Source of the DNA: a virus
Length of the DNA stretch: 64,000 nt
Virus record (IMG/VR): IMGVR_UViG_3300042526_000097
Span: 25,419 to 89,418 of that record
Strand: one strand, 5' to 3'
Part shown: piece by piece, positions 62,098 through 64,000 of the stretch
Numbering within the stretch: position 1 is the stretch's first letter
Layout: each line of letters opens with the position of its first letter
Notes under the pieces: model-generated
The model's input: the letters and a program-made list of their open reading frames with translations, nothing else
What the model was told of the DNA's origin: nothing
Database searches by the model: none
Position numbers and translations under genes: made by a program

Positions 62098-62628
62098 TTA
62101 AAGTTTTAGAGTTTCTTCAGCTTTTCCTTCTTTTTTTCTAAATAACAACCAAGGTTTATTTGTTTTGGCATTCATGTAGTCACTGTTAGAGCCTTTGATA
62201 CGATTGTACCAGTCTCTGTACTCATCAAACTTCTCTTTTGAGGTTATAATTGAAGAGTTACCAAGACCACTAGAACCATCTAGGTAGACTTTCTGATGTT
62301 TGAAAGTACCAAAGAGGAATATCTCATCAGGATTACTCTCATTGTCTTTCCATGTACCCATTCTTGATATCACCTCATCACTGAACTTCTTTTCACCAAT
62401 ACTAGCAAAAGGCTTAACCTCTTTGGTAGTCCTAGAAGCTTCAATGAAATTAGGAAAACATAACTCTATGATTTCTTTAGGGAAGGTCATATCTTTTACC
62501 TCTACCCACGTATCACCTATTAGGGCTTGTATGAATGTATGCTTTTCTGCTTTTAGTCTAGTGCCAACATCTGAAAACAGTCCGTCTGTTTTGAATAGTT
62601 GGCCTGACTTTGTTCTTAAATACTGCAT
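62098..62628 (-). CDS. Hypothetical protein
   Basis: A 176-residue mixed alpha/beta protein (GTRLKAEKHTFIQALIGDTW at the N-terminus). No motif recognised. Located in the small-gene accessory block. The 114 bases between it and the next gene show no convincing gene. Confidence 0.45.
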   Translation of the reverse strand: MQYLRTKSGQLFKTDGLFSDVGTRLKAEKHTFIQALIGDTWVEVKDMTFPKEIIELCFPNFIEASRTTKEVKPFASIGEKKFSDEVISRMGTWKDNESNPDEIFLFGTFKHQKVYLDGSSGLGNSSIITSKEKFDEYRDWYNRIKGSNSDYMNAKTNKPWLLFRKKEGKAEETLKL

Positions 62629-62742
62629 GTTTATAAAATTTTAAAGGTTTGTAATAAAAGAAACAACCATCCGGCTTTGTAGTGTTAGACACATCACACA
62701 CTCGGTTTTATTAGTGTTGGCTTCAGGTTGCTTCTTAATGAT

Positions 62743-63102
62743 TTAAGGGTGCTTTTTGTATGAGTATTCAAACTGAAAGCATAGGAAAGAGTAGTAGTTT
62801 GTTTTTATTATAGGCTCTCCAAATATATCCTTGTGCTTAGAGTATACACTTAGTAGATACCAGGTGCTTAAGTCAATTCTAAGATGTAGGCTTATAAGCT
62901 TGAATCTTTTAAAGAACAGAAAGGTATGTACTAGCAGTACAGGGATCCATAACATTACTAGAAATAGAAAGGTTACTATATCCTCTATGGTAGTGTAAGG
63001 AGTAGGGACAATGTCTTTAATACTGACGTACTCTTGTAGGTTTCTATACATTAGTAAGGCCATAACAATTGAAAGGACAATGTAGATTAATAAGTAAGAC
63101 AT
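62743..63102 (-). CDS. Small membrane protein, two spans
   Basis: A 119-residue protein with hydrophobic segments at residues ~3-20 and ~42-66 (VTFLFLVMLWIPVLLVHTFL) and a basic, aromatic C-terminal domain. Overlaps the upstream gene by 16 bases. No family recognised; topology suggests an inner-membrane protein. Confidence 0.5.
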   Translation of the reverse strand: MSYLLIYIVLSIVMALLMYRNLQEYVSIKDIVPTPYTTIEDIVTFLFLVMLWIPVLLVHTFLFFKRFKLISLHLRIDLSTWYLLSVYSKHKDIFGEPIIKTNYYSFLCFQFEYSYKKHP

Positions 63103-63335
63103 AATGCAAGGGGGTTTAAAGGGTTAATAGAATAGTTTATTTCTTGATCAATGTACTTGGTCCACTCATCAGGTGTAATACCTGAGATAATAAACTCTCT
63201 CCAATCGGGAGATACAGTGGGCATAGCAACTTGAATCTTCACTCCTGACATGTAAGTTTCTAGTTCCTCAGGAGTACAAGGAACATCTAGTGTGTGTTTC
63301 ATACCGGTTAAGGTAGAGGTTCTTGTGATTTTCAT
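63087..63335 (-). CDS. Small conserved phage protein (SPDxREFIxxGITPxEW type)
   Basis: An 82-residue protein. I start it at ATG 63335 (MKITRTSTLTGM) rather than the far upstream frame at 63404, which runs into the structured RNA. PCTPEELETYMSG and SPDWREFIISGITPDEW are a recurrent motif of small phage proteins of unknown function. First protein gene of the leftward accessory block; the tRNA cluster lies upstream. Confidence 0.55.
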   Translation of the reverse strand: MKITRTSTLTGMKHTLDVPCTPEELETYMSGVKIQVAMPTVSPDWREFIISGITPDEWTKYIDQEINYSINPLNPLALCLTY

Positions 63336-63357
63336 CTTTAATTGTTTTAGGTGTAAG

Positions 63358-63440
63358 AAAAAAAAGTGGAGTGTTGGGTAACGATTTACCCAACATAAAA
63401 CCAATAGTGCCTGAAAGCTGTCGTCTATTTAGTCTCCACT
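63358..63440 (-). terminator. Structured 76-base element followed by U8, after the tRNAs
   Basis: On the minus strand AGTGGAG (complement of 63434-63440) and CTCCACT (63365-63371) close a 76-base region; inside it a perfect 9-bp hairpin pairs 63373-63381 with 63386-63394. Eight T residues follow (63365-63358). It works as an intrinsic terminator for the tRNA transcript; the 7-bp closing stem and 76-base length are tRNA-like, but no T-loop or anticodon arm is found. Confidence 0.55.
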
Positions 63441-63445
63441 TGTTG

Positions 63446-63657
63446 TAGTCAGGACAGGATTCGAACCTGTATTAAGTTACTCATTAATAGGGACTGTCTA
63501 CGGGTTTTCTTTATACGGAAATTAATCCTTTCGTATGGGCTGTTTGTTAGTCCCATCTTTAAGGTGTTACCACCTCATACCTCTTCGTAATGTATATTAA
63601 TTTCTCACTTATCATTTGGGAGCAACCCATTAGCGTCTACCATTCCGCCACCTGACT
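63446..63657 (-). tRNA. tRNA-Leu-like gene interrupted in the anticodon arm
   Basis: 5' part: acceptor AGTCAGG, T8 G9, D-arm GCG-GAATGGTAGA-CGC, which is the tRNA-Leu type. 3' part: T-arm ACAGG-TTCGAAT-CCTGT, acceptor CCTGACT, discriminator A. The acceptor stem pairs perfectly over seven bases. AATGG (63631-63627) can pair with CTATT (63490-63486) as the anticodon stem, followed by a ~15-base variable arm (class II). Between them are 136 bases instead of seven, so about 129 bases interrupt the anticodon loop. CCA is not encoded. The anticodon cannot be read. Confidence 0.55.
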
Positions 63658-63660
63658 ATT

Positions 63661-63872
63661 TTCCCCACCTTGAGATTACTGGTGAGTAGATGTATCGGTT
63701 TTCTTTCTTTCAATAAACCTGCGGGTCTTACCCTCTTAAAATTAGTCAAACTACTTGGAGCCTCTGTTACCTAGCTTTATCCCAAAGAGACTGGCGTTAA
63801 GGATGTCCAGTCCAATACCCTATTCATTGTTTAAGTCTTGAATTAAAGACTCTGAGTATCTCTTACTCATTG
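63661..63872 (-). other. Unassigned stretch between two tRNA-like genes
   Basis: No ORF or tRNA recognised. On the minus strand there are several short hairpins: GACTGG/CCAGTC near 63788-63815, GGGT-AAG-ACCC near 63723-63733, and GGTTT/AAACC near 63698-63719. It could be a structured RNA, another interrupted tRNA too degenerate to see, or spacer. Confidence 0.3.
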
Positions 63873-63944
63873 CAGTCAGGACAGGATTTGAACCTATATT
63901 CTCCCTCCCTTTAGAGCTGTGTTGCACAATTACACCACCTGACC
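63873..63944 (-). tRNA. tRNA-like gene with irregular anticodon arm
   Basis: Acceptor GGTCAGG/CCTGACT (one G-U), D-arm GTGT-loop-ACAC, T-arm ATAGG-TTCAAAT-CCTGT, discriminator G. The anticodon region CTCT-AAAGGGAG-GGAG folds only with four pairs and an eight-base loop lacking U33, so no anticodon is assigned. Its T-arm and acceptor are nearly the same as those of the neighbouring tRNA-Leu-like gene. It may be a degenerate copy. Confidence 0.4.
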
Positions 63945-64000
63945 TATTATCATCTAATCATTCCATTGAATGTAAATATAGTCATTGTTGTTGTGTTCAT

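Noticed and set aside
62629-62742. Short frames in the gap between 62628 and 62743 (for example around CVMC...)
   Set aside because: No start with a consistent frame; a frameshift would be needed to join protein-like parts.
1-64000. Stop codon recoding (TAG to Gln), known in some crAss-like phages
   Set aside because: TAG ends several well-defined genes (for example at 37294, 59195 and the minus-strand stop at 37875), and all long genes are open without suppression.
1-64000. CRISPR arrays, insertion sequences or integrase genes
   Set aside because: No regular repeats, transposase or integrase motifs were seen on either strand.
60266-64000. Reverse transcriptase or template repeat near the variable protein
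   Set aside because: No YxDD-type frame and no second copy of the variable end was found by eye; it may lie outside the window.

Overview
The window looks like a large part, roughly two thirds, of the genome of a crAss-like phage (Crassvirales) infecting a Bacteroidetes host. The evidence is the gene set: a muzzle/stabilisation-like tail protein, cargo-type virion proteins, a giant virion RNA polymerase polypeptide with a DFDVD catalytic loop, and a family A DNA polymerase with a TOPRIM primase. The host is suggested by TAnnTTTG promoters placed directly before start codons, by the absence of Shine-Dalgarno sites at these starts, and by a Bacteroidetes-style GC...DPNAT...C repeat. Terminase, portal and major capsid genes are not in the window and should lie to the left. 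DNA is AT-rich with almost no non-coding space. Amber codons end several genes, so there is no sign of TAG recoding.

Layout. Positions 1-33512 (+): the tail of an upstream gene, then the muzzle-like protein, a companion protein, three cargo-type proteins (841, 422 and 718 aa) and two giant proteins (1969 and 5487 aa). The 5487-aa protein joins a nucleotidyltransferase-like region, an SF1 helicase, two inserted accessory domains between proline-rich linkers, the RNA polymerase core and a zincin metalloprotease motif. Positions 33522-37842 (+): a terminator fused to a promoter, three coupled structural/fibre genes, a zinc-ribbon protein, and a lysis cassette (holin, u-spanin-like lipoprotein, GH24 endolysin). 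A terminator at about 37852-37885 separates this from the opposite block.

Positions 37875-56031 (-) hold the replication and nucleotide block: FEN-like 5' nuclease, PD-(D/E)xK nuclease, rIIB- and rIIA-like proteins, primase, putative SSB, Sak4-like ATPase, DnaB-like helicase, SF2 helicase, Dda-like SF1 helicase, a DnaA domain IV protein, DNA polymerase A and uracil-DNA glycosylase. Positions 56087-63335 are an accessory region of mostly small minus-strand genes (dNMP kinase, spore-photoproduct-lyase-like radical SAM protein, a hypervariable-looking DUF1566/lectin-fold protein), interrupted by two plus-strand genes with their own promoters. Positions 63365-63944 (-) hold tRNA-like genes, one of them a tRNA-Leu apparently interrupted in the anticodon arm.

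How it fits together (inference from family knowledge): the virion RNA polymerase would be injected and transcribe the leftward early/middle block from TTG-N18-20-TAnnTTTG-type or phage-specific promoters. The early block copies the DNA, and host-type promoters drive the rightward late block. The most interesting items are the giant fused polymerase-helicase-protease, the variable-repeat-like protein at 60266-60745 with no reverse transcriptase in the window, the interrupted tRNA-Leu, and the hairpins that combine terminator and promoter.
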